A stretch of DNA of 64,000 bases from JAHIGH01 sp964564035. GTDB lineage: Bacteria > Patescibacteriota > Microgenomatia > Levybacterales > UBA12049. The translations under genes were made by a program, and so were the position numbers. This document shows positions 52,621-61,250 of the stretch, one piece after another. Each line of letters begins with the position of its first letter. Positions within the stretch are counted from its first letter, which is position 1. The DNA is taken from positions 3,724 to 67,723 of the forward strand of contig CAZLZN010000005.1 in the NCBI GenBank assembly GCA_964564035.1. Direction: 5' to 3'. The notes under the pieces are model-generated. The model was not told the DNA's origin, searched no databases, and saw nothing but the letters and a program-made list of their open reading frames with translations.

Positions 52621-53699
52621 TAAAATTGTTCAAGGAAATCTAATTTGTTCGAATACAATAAACGTAAATCGTCAATCACAAGTCCTTCTTTCATCATCAG
52701 TACACGCTCAATGCCCCATCCGAACGCAAATCCCGTATATTCTTTCGAATCAATCCCTCCGAATCTCATTGCATTCGGATGTACCATGCCTGCGCCGCCA
52801 AGTTCCAGCCACCCTTCTTTGCACAGCCTGCACGGCTCGTTATTCTTGAGCTTTCCACTGCCCTCACATATCCCGCAGCTGACATCAACCTCAAATGACG
52901 GCTCGGTAAACTGAAAATGATACGGCCTGATTCTGGATATCCTCTTATCTCCAAAATATGATTTTACAAAATAATCAAGCACGCCCTTTAGATGAGTTAT
53001 TGCTATATCACGCCCCACAACCAATCCTTCAAATTGATGGAACATTTGCGTATGAGACACATCCGATTGCCGTCTGTAGCACTTTGCAATATTTAACATT
53101 TTAATTTCAATTTCTTTTCGTTTTTCATTTTGCATTTTTAGTTTTCTTTCCATCTCCCTCACCTGTCCCGACGAAGTATGAGGCGTTAAAACAACAGATC
53201 CGTATTTACTGTCCGGTTTTTGATCGATAAAAAAAGTCTCCCAGTCGTCTCTGGCCGGGTGATTATCCGGAAAATTCAAGGCCGTAAACGCATAGTAATC
53301 CCATTCGACTTCGGGATGCGCGACTCTCGTGAATCCGATTTTTTCGAATATAGCCGTTATTTCCCGGATAGCCTGTGTAACGAGATGCAGGTGGCCAAGC
53401 GCCGGTCGAACTCCCGGTTCGGTTACATCAATTTCGCTCGAGGATCTTGCCTCTTGATTTTTGATTCTTGATTCTTTGTCTGCTATCGCGTTTTCAACAA
53501 TGCTTTTTACTTCATTTATCACTCTTCCGGCATCAGGTTTTTCCTCATTCGGCAGACTTACAATTTCTTTAAGCAGGTTGCTCAGGGAGCCGTTTCTACC
53601 CAGATATTGTATGCGGAGTTGTTCAAGTTCTTTCACGTCTTGAGCGGACAAAATAAGCGAAATAGCCTCATTTTTTATATTCAAAAGTTTATCCTTCAT
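52620..53699 (-). CDS. pheS: phenylalanyl-tRNA synthetase alpha subunit
   Basis: 360 residues from the ATG at 53697-53699 (a GTG precedes it directly), 8 nt after TATAAT. Class II catalytic core with FHQFEGLVVGRD (motif 2 region) and GFAFGWGIERV (motif 3). A zinc-knuckle-like insert, C-x2-C...C-x2-C (CGICEG and CRLC), interrupts the usual SFEVDV-GAGMVHP segment. Two low-complexity stretches, at about residues 74-83 and 182-198, match repeat tracts. Aminoacylates tRNA-Phe with pheT downstream. Confidence 0.94.
   Translation of the reverse strand: MKDKLLNIKNEAISLILSAQDVKELEQLRIQYLGRNGSLSNLLKEIVSLPNEEKPDAGRVINEVKSIVENAIADKESRIKNQEARSSSEIDVTEPGVRPALGHLHLVTQAIREITAIFEKIGFTRVAHPEVEWDYYAFTALNFPDNHPARDDWETFFIDQKPDSKYGSVVLTPHTSSGQVREMERKLKMQNEKRKEIEIKMLNIAKCYRRQSDVSHTQMFHQFEGLVVGRDIAITHLKGVLDYFVKSYFGDKRISRIRPYHFQFTEPSFEVDVSCGICEGSGKLKNNEPCRLCKEGWLELGGAGMVHPNAMRFGGIDSKEYTGFAFGWGIERVLMMKEGLVIDDLRLLYSNKLDFLEQF
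53104..53152. repeat. A-rich repeat tract inside pheS
   Basis: Reads in pheS as KLKMQNEKRKEIEIK, replacing the usual PPIRI-type segment before CYRR. On the minus strand the DNA has the AAAACTAAAAATGCAAAATG character also seen at 29877 and 55063. Confidence 0.5.
53451..53478. repeat. GATTCTT-type tract inside pheS
   Basis: Tandem-like TTGATTTTTGATTCTTGATTC units, period about 7-8, reading as a SRIKNQ linker between the N-terminal coil and the catalytic part. Confidence 0.5.
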
Positions 53700-53980
53700 C
53701 ACCTAAGATTATAGCACAGGTAACCGGTCAAAAATTTATAGATACCTGACGAACACTATGTGCACTTCAGGCATAGTATCCTCACTGATGGGAGATTTCT
53801 GCGGTTAAGAATAGCAGTCCGGGTTTTGATATTAGTTTATCCCGAAATTGTTTGGGATCGATTTATATGAAGGCAAAGATGCAGAAATAAATCCGGCGTG
53901 TTCAAATTATTATTTACGGATTTATATACCCGTCGCAAATTCATTTATATGCGGCTTATTCCGGGCAATCGTGTTGTTTT

Positions 53981-54496
53981 TTATTTGCGCCTTACAAAAG
54001 TGTAATACCTGTTCATTGGTTTTTCTTGAACTTCTGTAAAGCCTATTTTCGCCGGTACTTCAAAATCCTTTTCGGAAATATATTTTTCTTCGCATCTGAG
54101 ATTGGGTCTTCTGACATTAAAAAATTCTTCAAGACCGTTATAAGCTACAGGCATTTTATTGGCTCCTAATACTCTGCCGTTATGCTCTATCCATTCGTGT
54201 ATATATCCTGGCGTCGCCTTTGTGCCGTTTATTATACTGTGAACTGAATAACCGTTTCCAAGATAGTCGTTTCTGCGGGCCATCATATTATGTCCTTCTG
54301 TGCGTGTATAATAATGTGTTCTGATATTTTGGTTTGGTTCTGTTCTATATACACATTGCCGACTAAAAACTTTTTCTCCACCCTCGGGTATGATCTGGCC
54401 TGCGGCGACCGCTCCTATTCCCAGAGCCAGGACTGAGGCGAATTTGTGTTTATTGATGTATTTTTCCGCTCCTGCTATACTCGGTCTGAATTCCAT
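53981..54496 (-). CDS. hypothetical membrane-anchored protein behind a strong promoter
   Basis: 171 residues from the ATG at 54494-54496; the GTG at 54515-54517 lies in the promoter. One membrane helix at about 15-33 (FASVLALGIGAVAAGQII), then an outer domain of about 135 residues with two Cys and many aromatic and basic residues (YYTR, YTFVRRK). No family recognised. A promoter with perfect -35 and TACAAT -10 precedes it. It interrupts the rplT-pheS order of the classical operon. Confidence 0.6.
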   Translation of the reverse strand: MEFRPSIAGAEKYINKHKFASVLALGIGAVAAGQIIPEGGEKVFSRQCVYRTEPNQNIRTHYYTRTEGHNMMARRNDYLGNGYSVHSIINGTKATPGYIHEWIEHNGRVLGANKMPVAYNGLEEFFNVRRPNLRCEEKYISEKDFEVPAKIGFTEVQEKPMNRYYTFVRRK

Positions 54497-54507
54497 ATTG
54501 CAGGCAT

Positions 54508-54536
54508 ATTGTATCACTATTATAGGCCTATGTCAA
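54508..54536 (-). promoter_or_regulatory. strong sigma-70-type promoter
   Basis: TTGACA at 54531-54536, 17-bp spacer, TACAAT at 54508-54513, 11 nt before the ATG at 54494-54496. A leader of at most 5 nt is expected. Confidence 0.75.
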
Positions 54537-54690
54537 GTAATATGAGTTATTGTACAGTTCACGTTCACAACGCGATTTCGTTATAGTCGGTACGGCAATT
54601 TTTTATGAATCGTCACAGCTATTGAATAGCCATTTGATAACAGTTTTAGCTAGGACTATAAAAGGATGCTTGTTTTAATTTGGCTCTGTT

Positions 54691-55041
54691 TTATACTGAT
54701 TTTGCGGTTTGGACGATTTGGGAGAAGGTCTGCGGATCCTCTACTATAAGCTTTGAAAGCATCTTGCGGTCAATTTCGATATTAGCTTTCTTGAGTTTAT
54801 TTATAAACACGCTGTAAGAAAGATCCTGCTGTTTAACAGCCTCTCCGATCCTGGTAATCCACAGTGATCTGAAATCGCGCTTTTTAAGCTTACGCCCGTG
54901 GAAAGAATATTGGTCGGCATGAAGTGAAGCTTCTTTCGCGGCCTTAATCAAGCGGCTTTTTGTGCCTCTATAACCTTTGTTTCTTTCCAAAAGCTTCTTG
55001 TGTTTTCTTCTTGATACAATTCCTCTTTTTACTCTAGCCAT
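54691..55041 (-). CDS. rplT: 50S ribosomal protein L20
   Basis: 116 residues, normal length. RVKRGIVSRRKHKK, YRGTKSRL and RDFRSLWITRI are conserved L20 segments. It is an early-assembly 23S rRNA-binding protein, and in other bacteria L20 also represses its own operon. A Shine-Dalgarno (AAGGAG) precedes the ATG, as expected inside an operon. Follows rpmI after 90 bp. Confidence 0.97.
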   Translation of the reverse strand: MARVKRGIVSRRKHKKLLERNKGYRGTKSRLIKAAKEASLHADQYSFHGRKLKKRDFRSLWITRIGEAVKQQDLSYSVFINKLKKANIEIDRKMLSKLIVEDPQTFSQIVQTAKSV

Positions 55042-55062
55042 AATCGCTCCTTTCAGTCGCTA

Positions 55063-55130
55063 AATTGAAAACTAAAATATAAAAATTTAAAACTTATATA
55101 TTTTAAGTTTTTCGTTTTCAGTTTTACGTT
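55063..55130. repeat. A/T-rich tract with hairpin between rpmI and rplT
   Basis: Intergenic A-rich units (AAAACTGAAAACG type) enclosing an 8-bp inverted repeat AAAACTTA/TAAGTTTT near its centre. In E. coli L20 controls this operon through RNA structure; whether this hairpin plays such a part is open. Confidence 0.4.
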
Positions 55131-55131
55131 T

Positions 55132-55335
55132 TTACGCGTATCCAAACATTTTCCTTATCTTTTTAGCCATTGGTTTTGCCGCGACCCCCGGTTCGCTTTG
55201 TCTCCTGATCCTTCGTTGTGACTTTTTCATCTTATGGTGGCGTCCCATTTGGTGCACAAACATCACCTTGCCGGTTTTTGTGATCTTGAATCTTTTCTTA
55301 AGACTATTTTTTGTTTTTCTTTTTACTTTTGCCAT
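55132..55335 (-). CDS. rpmI: 50S ribosomal protein L35
   Basis: 67 residues, highly basic. KTKNSLKKRFKITKTGKVM and RRIRRQ are typical L35 segments; the family's usual HLLTKK-type stretch is represented by HHKMKKSQRR. It follows infC with 1 bp between, translationally coupled. Confidence 0.95.
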   Translation of the reverse strand: MAKVKRKTKNSLKKRFKITKTGKVMFVHQMGRHHKMKKSQRRIRRQSEPGVAAKPMAKKIRKMFGYA

Positions 55336-55336
55336 A

Positions 55337-55960
55337 TTATACTTTTTTTTGAACTGCCGACACAGTTTCCTTTACTGTTTCGGCTTGTTCAGTATCCTCT
55401 TTGTCGCTCGTATTCTTTTTACCTTTTTCAACTGACAAAATAGAGATCATCTGTCTGCCCTCAAAATGAGGCGGCCTGTCCACTTTTGATATGTCGCTTA
55501 AAGCCTCAATTACGCTTCCTATTACTTTGTGACCGAATTCAGGATGAGTAATTTGTCTCCCCTTGAATTTTACGACGAGCCTTATTTTGTCACCGTTTTC
55601 TATAAACTCCCGGCCTCTTCTGATCATGACCTGAAGGTCATTGTCAGACATAAAAGGCCCGAGCCTTATCTCTTTTGTTTGAGATACTTTCGCTTTTTTC
55701 TTTTCTTCTTTTTTCTTTTTCTCCTGCTGGTATAAGAACTTCTTAAAGTTAATGATCTTTGCAACCGGAGGCTTTGCCATTGGCGCAATCTCAACAAGAT
55801 CCATCTCCTGATCTTGAGCCATTTTTAGAGCCTCGTGTCTTTGTAATACTCCGATCTGTTGACCTTGAGCATCCAGCACTCTAAGCTCCACAGCATTGAT
55901 CCGCTGATTGATCTTATAAAATTTTTGCCTCTGCTGTTCTTGTCTACCTCTTCTTATCAA
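55337..55960 (-). CDS. infC: translation initiation factor IF-3, non-AUG start
   Basis: About 207 residues from the TTG at 55958-55960, chosen because FYKINQRINAVELRVLD is the normal IF-3 opening and no ATG or GTG lies between it and the thrS frame; ATA at 55955-55957 is the alternative. IF3-N (about 12-80) and IF3-C (about 95-175, with GPFMSDNDLQVMIRRGREF) are complete, and a ~25-residue acidic/basic tail follows. IF-3 monitors initiator tRNA and start-codon choice; infC starts with a rare codon in E. coli too, allowing autocontrol. The start overlaps thrS by 17 bp. Confidence 0.93.
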   Translation of the reverse strand: MIRRGRQEQQRQKFYKINQRINAVELRVLDAQGQQIGVLQRHEALKMAQDQEMDLVEIAPMAKPPVAKIINFKKFLYQQEKKKKEEKKKAKVSQTKEIRLGPFMSDNDLQVMIRRGREFIENGDKIRLVVKFKGRQITHPEFGHKVIGSVIEALSDISKVDRPPHFEGRQMISILSVEKGKKNTSDKEDTEQAETVKETVSAVQKKV

Positions 55961-57695
55961 TGTTTTCTTTAAGTTGGCGTATAAACTCTGAAACTTTGGT
56001 TTTACCCAAATCTTCGCCTGTTCTTGTACGCACGGAAATTGCCTCCTCGGCAATTTCTTTGTCCCCTATTATACCCAGAAAAGGCACCTTTTGTAAAGTA
56101 GCGCTGCGTATCTTCGCCTGAAGCCTCTCAGCGCGCATATCGATCTCGCATCTGATGCCAGCGTCAACCATACTTTTTTTGACTTTTTCCGCGAACTCAT
56201 TGTGTCTGTCGGCTATTGGAAGCAGTAATACCTGCTCGGGAGAGAGCCACAGCGGAAACGCTCCGGCATAATGTTCAATCAGAAATGCCATAACCCGTTC
56301 AATCGCACCTATGGAAGATCTATGGATTACGATTGGCTGCTCCGGTTGGCCTTGCTCGTTGATATAGCTAAGTTCAAATCTTTTTGGCATTACAAAATCA
56401 TACTGCACGGTAAAAGCCGTGTCTTCTTTGCCATTCACATTTTTCATTTGTACATCGATCTTTGGACCATAAAAAGCCGCCTCGGCTTCCGCTTCCACAA
56501 AATGAGACTTGCGGGCTGTAAGCACATTTCTAAGCACGTTTTCTGCAAAATCCCAGGACGCATCATCTTTGAAATATTTTTTTTCATCTTTCCTATCACC
56601 CAAAGAAAGTCGATAATGATAGTCTTTGCCTGCTTCGAGGGAAAATTTTCCGGCGACAAATTCTATTAGATCAAGTACTCCGTTTATTTCCGCATCTGCC
56701 TGATCAGGCCTGGCGATTATATGCGCGTCTGCGAGAGTAAATACTCTCACTCTTTGGAGTCCTGCTAATTCCCCCGATTGTTCGTAGCGGTATAGCTTCG
56801 CAAGTTCCGCGATACGAAGCGGCAGGTCCCGGTAACTGTGTTGTGAAGCTAGATACAGCTCAAAATGGTGAGGACACGACATTGGTCTCAGCATAAATTG
56901 TTCTTCATCTATTGTTATCGGCGAGTACATTGAGTCTTTATAATAAGGATAATGACCCGATTTTTTATAGAGCTCGAGACTTGCGATGTCGGGCGTATAG
57001 ACATGTTTATATCCTCGTTTTATTTCTTCATCGACTATAAAACGCTCAAGTTCGCGCCTTATCACCGAACCTCTTTCGGTAAGCAGAGGAAGGCCTTTTC
57101 CGATGGTGTCTGAAAATACAAATAGCCCAAGTTCTCGCCCCAACTTCTTATGATCTCTCTTTTTTGCTTCCTCCTGCTGTTGCAGATATTCGTCCAGTTG
57201 TTTTTGTGTGTGAAATGCGGTCCCGTAGATCCTGGTCAGCATCTTATTTTTTTCACTACCCCTCCAGTAAGCACCTGCAATGCTAAGTAGTTTAAACGCG
57301 CCGATCTCTTTAATTGGATTTTCGCTATGACCTCCACGGCACAAATCCTCAAAACTGCCTGATTTATACAATGTAATTTTTTCTCCCTTTGCGGTAATTT
57401 CATCGATCAGCTCCAATTTATAAGGATTGTGATTATAATATTCCCTGGCTTCTTTTTCGCTAACTTCCCGGCGGGTAAATTTATCCCATGATTTTAGGAT
57501 ATCATTCATTTTATTTTCTATTTTCGGTAAATCTTCGTCGCTTAAGGGTGATTTGAAATCAAAATCATAGTAGAATCCGTTTTCGATCGCAGGACCGATA
57601 GTTAATTTCGTATTAGGATGTAGATCCAAGACGGCCGCCGCCAGCAGATGAGCGCAGGAATGCCGTAGATTTTGTAAATTTTCTTCAGGAGTCAT
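55944..57695 (-). CDS. thrS: threonyl-tRNA synthetase, lacking the TGS domain
   Basis: 583 residues versus 642 in E. coli. The protein begins directly at the editing domain (HSCAHLLAAAV, the HxxxH motif; LCRGGHSENP contributes the Cys/His), so the N-terminal TGS domain is missing. The class II core follows with the zinc Cys in RPMSCPHHFELY and QRVRVFTLADAHII, then the anticodon-binding domain. TATAGT lies 6 nt before the ATG, so the missing part is not upstream. It heads the thrS-infC-rpmI-rplT operon. Confidence 0.95.
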   Translation of the reverse strand: MTPEENLQNLRHSCAHLLAAAVLDLHPNTKLTIGPAIENGFYYDFDFKSPLSDEDLPKIENKMNDILKSWDKFTRREVSEKEAREYYNHNPYKLELIDEITAKGEKITLYKSGSFEDLCRGGHSENPIKEIGAFKLLSIAGAYWRGSEKNKMLTRIYGTAFHTQKQLDEYLQQQEEAKKRDHKKLGRELGLFVFSDTIGKGLPLLTERGSVIRRELERFIVDEEIKRGYKHVYTPDIASLELYKKSGHYPYYKDSMYSPITIDEEQFMLRPMSCPHHFELYLASQHSYRDLPLRIAELAKLYRYEQSGELAGLQRVRVFTLADAHIIARPDQADAEINGVLDLIEFVAGKFSLEAGKDYHYRLSLGDRKDEKKYFKDDASWDFAENVLRNVLTARKSHFVEAEAEAAFYGPKIDVQMKNVNGKEDTAFTVQYDFVMPKRFELSYINEQGQPEQPIVIHRSSIGAIERVMAFLIEHYAGAFPLWLSPEQVLLLPIADRHNEFAEKVKKSMVDAGIRCEIDMRAERLQAKIRSATLQKVPFLGIIGDKEIAEEAISVRTRTGEDLGKTKVSEFIRQLKENIDKKR

Positions 57696-57701
57696 CCGTT
57701 T

Positions 57702-57707
57702 ACTATA
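57702..57707 (-). promoter_or_regulatory. -10 box (TATAGT) of thrS
   Basis: TATAGT 6 nt before the thrS ATG; leaderless start predicted, and it confirms that thrS has no TGS domain. Confidence 0.6.
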
Positions 57708-57781
57708 TCAAATAATCAAATTTTAATAAAGAGGTTGAATATATCTCTGACCTATCAATTTTTGAACCTACTGTGTAATTT

Positions 57782-57800
57782 TAATACTTAATACTTAATC
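57782..57800. repeat. TTAATACTTAATACT tract
   Basis: Two and a half TAATACT units just beyond the stop codon of the DUF5665-like gene. The same motif occurs in recG and after tyrS. Confidence 0.4.
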
Positions 57801-58089
57801 AAAGATTTGGATTATTGGTAAGCACAAAATCAATCACATCCGAGGCGAAGCCTCCAATTACAGGTACCAGATCAATTTGCCGGCCCACCAGGTTGAGGAT
57901 CGTAAATACAAACGACAATCCGACAGTAGCGCCAAGCGCCCAGGAAATCCCGCCGAGAAAATTATTGAAAATAATCTCTTTTTTCGAAAGCTTTCTGACA
58001 GTTTTTTCAAATGGTTGTGAATCCTGAGCCATAGAATTTATGAATCCCTTAGTAATATTTCTAATATTTAAAAGTTTACCAGCTTTCAC
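57799..58089 (-). CDS. DUF5665-like small membrane protein
   Basis: 96 residues from the GTG at 58087-58089, 5 nt after TATAGT; the ATG at 58030-58032 is an alternative. KLSKKEIIFNNFLGGISWALGATV leads into one membrane helix, then IDLVPVIGGFASDVIDFV. The layout matches DUF5665 proteins, which are of unknown function. It is a single gene divergent from nothing and upstream of thrS's promoter-less side. Confidence 0.65.
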   Translation of the reverse strand: MKAGKLLNIRNITKGFINSMAQDSQPFEKTVRKLSKKEIIFNNFLGGISWALGATVGLSFVFTILNLVGRQIDLVPVIGGFASDVIDFVLTNNPNL

Positions 58090-58261
58090 CCTATACTATA
58101 ATTTAGCACGAACAGTCCTATTCAACAAGTTAGTATTGAAAAAGGCGCATATCGTTCGGCTTTCCACCCACAATAACAAGATTTTTACTCAATCGTCTAT
58201 TGAAATGAATAAATCGGCGTTTACTTCCGAACTGAAAATTCTATTCACAACGTGCTAGCAC

Positions 58262-60616
58262 TCAATTATCGTTACCGGGGGAAGTTGAGGTTAGGCCGTC
58301 GTTTTTAATCACGCTCTCTGCCGGTTCGCCGTTTCTTATTCTGTCTTTTTCTTCTTCAGTCAACTCCCTGCCTGCGAGAAGCTTAGCTTGACCAAGCTGT
58401 TTATCGATATCTTCCTGGCTTGGCTTCGTTTTCTGTTCCGGCTCGTCCGTTTTCACGTCTCTCCCGGTTTCTCCTTCAGTGGGCTGAGCACTGCCTGCTG
58501 GCTCATTCGCTTCCTTTTGCGCGGGCTGTGCCTGTTCGGGTTGCGGCTGATCGCTCCCGCTCTTATCGGCATCTTTTTGGACGTTATCCCCGGCATGTAC
58601 CGGTTTTACCTGTTCAGCCTGTGCGGGTTCGGCTGGCTTTTGTTCCGATCCCTCAGCCTGAGTTGATTCTACTGCTTCAGCTTGTGTCTGCCTTTTTACC
58701 CCATATCTTACTCGAGGTTTTCTGATTACTTCATCTCCCATAGCAAAACCCCTTCTAAAGTGCACTTTGGTAATCCGATTAACATCCTCGTCATTGTCTA
58801 CTACGTCTCGGGAAGAAACATCCATTTTATCCGGATCATAGGTTTCGCCAATATTCACCGTTATTGGTTTTATATTTTTATCCGCCAGCAGTTTTATAAA
58901 CTCGGCCTCTTTTTCTTCGATTAAAGCGCTGTCTTTAGGAGCTAGATCCTTCCGAGTTGCCTTGTCCAAGCTTAACATATCCAAATAATTTATTAATAGC
59001 AATGCTTGATCTTTCTCGGACTTGTCTGATGCCATTTCGACAGATTTAACAGTAGTTAATAAATGCTGAGTAGTAAGTCGATACAGTTCATCGCTAAAAT
59101 CCGCAGGCTTTTGTTCATATGATTTAAGAACAGGCAGAAAATGTTTAATAAATTCATTATTGCCGTTACCTATTCTCTCGCTAAGCTCTTTTATATTTCT
59201 GGAAATCTCTTCAGTTGACGCATTGACCGGCTCAACTTCAACCTGTCCTGTTCTGTCTGTCTTCTTTTTCTTAAGCGTATATTCAGGCTCGCGGATGACA
59301 TTACCATTTCTAGTATACCCTCCAAGTGCTAATGCATAGCCCTCCTCTTCATTCTCCTTTGCCTCAACTTCTGTTATTTTCGCCTTCTCCTTCTTTTCTT
59401 CCAGATATTTTTGAGGATCAATTGGTCTTACGCCCTTTTCCGCTAGCTTTTGCGCCACATCTGACTGTGTTTTTTTATAAAATTCTTTTTCCGGATCTGA
59501 TAATTTGTCGAAGTCGGTATTTTGTAGAGTATCCAAAATAGATATGATAGTTAATAATTGACTTTCATCGCTTTTCGAAGTCATACTTTCGGCTTTGGTA
59601 AATGCCTCGACAACAGCCCGGGCATTATTTACAAATACTTCATCGCTAATGCCGTCTGGTTTGGTCTTGTACGATTCAAGTATTGGCTTAAAATGTTTCA
59701 TAATTTCTGTACCTGTATTATCCAGTCTGTCATAAATTTCTGTAGCTCTTTTAGTCAACCCTTCAACAGAGTTGTTTTTTGCTTCTTCCTCGGCTTTTTT
59801 CCGCGCCTCTTCCCGTTTCCGTTTTTCCTCGTCCAGCCTGGCCTTTTCTCTCTTATCCCATTCTTGATAATTGCTGTTAATAGCTTCCAGATATGCCTTA
59901 TCGTCATCGCTGAGATTATTTATCTGTAATCCGGCAGCCTTCTTGAATTCCTCCTCATTGTTTTTGAGATTAAACATTCCCTCTGTGACAAGACGCGCAA
60001 TTTCTGTCGAATTTTTCCCGTAGAAACTGCCGAGAGCTTCCAAAAGCGAAATTTCTTTTGTACTTATTGAGCCGTCCGGATTAGTCTCGGAAATAGTTAG
60101 TGATTTTTTCTGCGCACTGCTGAGATCTTCTTCGCTGAAGGACTCGGCGATCCGCTTGCCAAAGAATCCGAGATTGCCTTTGCCTTCGACAAAAAACTCA
60201 TCATAAAAATCTTTGGCGCTTTTACCTTGATCATAACCAAGTTTAACAAGTAAGCCTTTTTGTTCGGGATTGCCTCTGAACGCGTTAAAAATCTGGTCGG
60301 CATTTGCAGTCCATTCGGTTTTTTTGTCATCAAACGCAATTTCACGGCCGGCTTTTTTTTCTTTATCCTTCCAATAATTATCCCTTTCAAACTTGGAACT
60401 TTTTGTAATTTTTTCGAGATTCGGAGATTCACTGCTTGCCTTTATCGTGGTCAGAGCTTTAATTGTATTTTCGGAAGTGTCTTTTTTACCATCCATCAGC
60501 AGTGCCGCTTGCAAGCCGGCTTTTTCCTTATTAAAAAGCTCTTTTGTTTTTTCGGCTTCCTGCTGTACGGGAGCCGGTGCTTCCGGATTTATACCATTTG
60601 GTTGATTTTCAGCCAT
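58262..60616 (-). CDS. large cytoplasmic protein with an internal domain duplication
   Basis: 784 residues, no recognised family, no signal peptide or membrane helix. A helical N-terminal part (1-250) and a highly charged Lys/Glu stretch (about 255-285) lead to two tandem repeats of about 170 residues (roughly 286-452 and 470-643), matched by EIMKHFKPILESYKTKP / EFIKHFLPVLKSYEQKP, EKGVRPI / DKNIKPI and GNVIREPEYTLKKK / DEVIRKPRVRYGVK. The tail (about 645-784) is Glu/Gln/Pro-rich and disordered. A TTGACA -35 with a weak TCAATA -10 ends 7 nt before the ATG. Confidence 0.65.
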   Translation of the reverse strand: MAENQPNGINPEAPAPVQQEAEKTKELFNKEKAGLQAALLMDGKKDTSENTIKALTTIKASSESPNLEKITKSSKFERDNYWKDKEKKAGREIAFDDKKTEWTANADQIFNAFRGNPEQKGLLVKLGYDQGKSAKDFYDEFFVEGKGNLGFFGKRIAESFSEEDLSSAQKKSLTISETNPDGSISTKEISLLEALGSFYGKNSTEIARLVTEGMFNLKNNEEEFKKAAGLQINNLSDDDKAYLEAINSNYQEWDKREKARLDEEKRKREEARKKAEEEAKNNSVEGLTKRATEIYDRLDNTGTEIMKHFKPILESYKTKPDGISDEVFVNNARAVVEAFTKAESMTSKSDESQLLTIISILDTLQNTDFDKLSDPEKEFYKKTQSDVAQKLAEKGVRPIDPQKYLEEKKEKAKITEVEAKENEEEGYALALGGYTRNGNVIREPEYTLKKKKTDRTGQVEVEPVNASTEEISRNIKELSERIGNGNNEFIKHFLPVLKSYEQKPADFSDELYRLTTQHLLTTVKSVEMASDKSEKDQALLLINYLDMLSLDKATRKDLAPKDSALIEEKEAEFIKLLADKNIKPITVNIGETYDPDKMDVSSRDVVDNDEDVNRITKVHFRRGFAMGDEVIRKPRVRYGVKRQTQAEAVESTQAEGSEQKPAEPAQAEQVKPVHAGDNVQKDADKSGSDQPQPEQAQPAQKEANEPAGSAQPTEGETGRDVKTDEPEQKTKPSQEDIDKQLGQAKLLAGRELTEEEKDRIRNGEPAESVIKNDGLTSTSPGNDN

Positions 60617-61005
60617 ATATTTTTATTGAATCTATTTAAAATTCTATGTCAAATTTTATTGTACAGTACCCAAAAAAACTTTACAAGAACCTTTTATATT
60701 CATAACAAATTATAGCTTAACCCCCCCGCTCTGATCATATTCTCATAAATTAAACTAATGCACGAGAAAATTAAATATATTACACTCAAATTGTTCCGTT
60801 GTCTAGACAACAGTACAATAAATAAAATCACAAATTAAAAATGTTCAGCGCAGTAATTTCTTAAAAATTTGTCCACATTCGCTGAAATTCCTGAGCGTTC
60901 TTCGGCATGTTCAGGATAGTGAGCGTAAGCGCACCTTAGGCTCGAGTAAGATTCATTGAAGTATTCTTATATTCACGCGGCATTTAGATCGCACATTTCA
61001 CGTTG
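60617..61005. other. non-coding stretch upstream of the 784-residue gene and downstream of tRNA-Val
   Basis: 389 bp without a supported gene. It holds the promoter of the 784-residue gene, a 14-bp perfect palindrome at 60798-60811 and a C7 run near 60721. I see no tRNA or known RNA motif in the rest. Confidence 0.5.
60798..60811. promoter_or_regulatory. 14-bp perfect palindrome, possible operator
   Basis: GTTGTCTAGACAAC, fully self-complementary, about 180 bp upstream of the 784-residue gene. It could bind a dimeric regulator; nothing else supports this. Confidence 0.3.
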
Positions 61006-61079
61006 TGGAGCTGACAGGACTTGAACCTGTGACCTTTTCAATGTCAATGAAACGCTCTAGCCAGCTGAGCTACAGCTCC
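61006..61079 (-). tRNA. tRNA-Val (GAC)
   Basis: 74 nt read from 61079 down. Acceptor GGAGCTG pairs with CAGCTCC, D stem GCTC/GAGC, anticodon stem TTTCA/TGAAA with loop TTGACAT giving anticodon GAC (reads GUC), T arm ACAGG/CCTGT around TTCAAGT, discriminator A. No encoded CCA. Confidence 0.95.
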
Positions 61080-61200
61080 GATTGCGCGCGTAGCGCAAGC
61101 CTAAAACTTAGAACAAAAGAAGATCTAAGAATTTTATTTTAACAAAAGGAGGTTTGGATTACAATGAGGCCAATATAAATATATTTTCCTTAATTCATGA

Positions 61201-61221
61201 CCTGCCTTGCCGGCAAGCAGG
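61201..61221. repeat. GC-rich palindrome CTTGCCGGCAAG
   Basis: A 12-bp perfect palindrome inside near-perfect outer arms CCTGC/CAGG with one bulged base. It resembles the TGCCGGCA palindrome inserted in the broken tRNA-Gln copy at 40916-40923. Confidence 0.5.
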
Positions 61222-61250
61222 TTCTAGATTATTGATTCTAAATATAACGC

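Noticed and set aside
53848..54039. 63-codon plus-strand frame between pheS and the gene at 53981
   Set aside because: No promoter or ribosome site, Cys/Phe-rich shadow-like peptide partly antisense to the neighbouring gene.
58255..58262. Half of a CIRCE-like heat-shock operator (TAGCACTC)
   Set aside because: The second half at the required spacing is missing, so a single 8-mer is not evidence.
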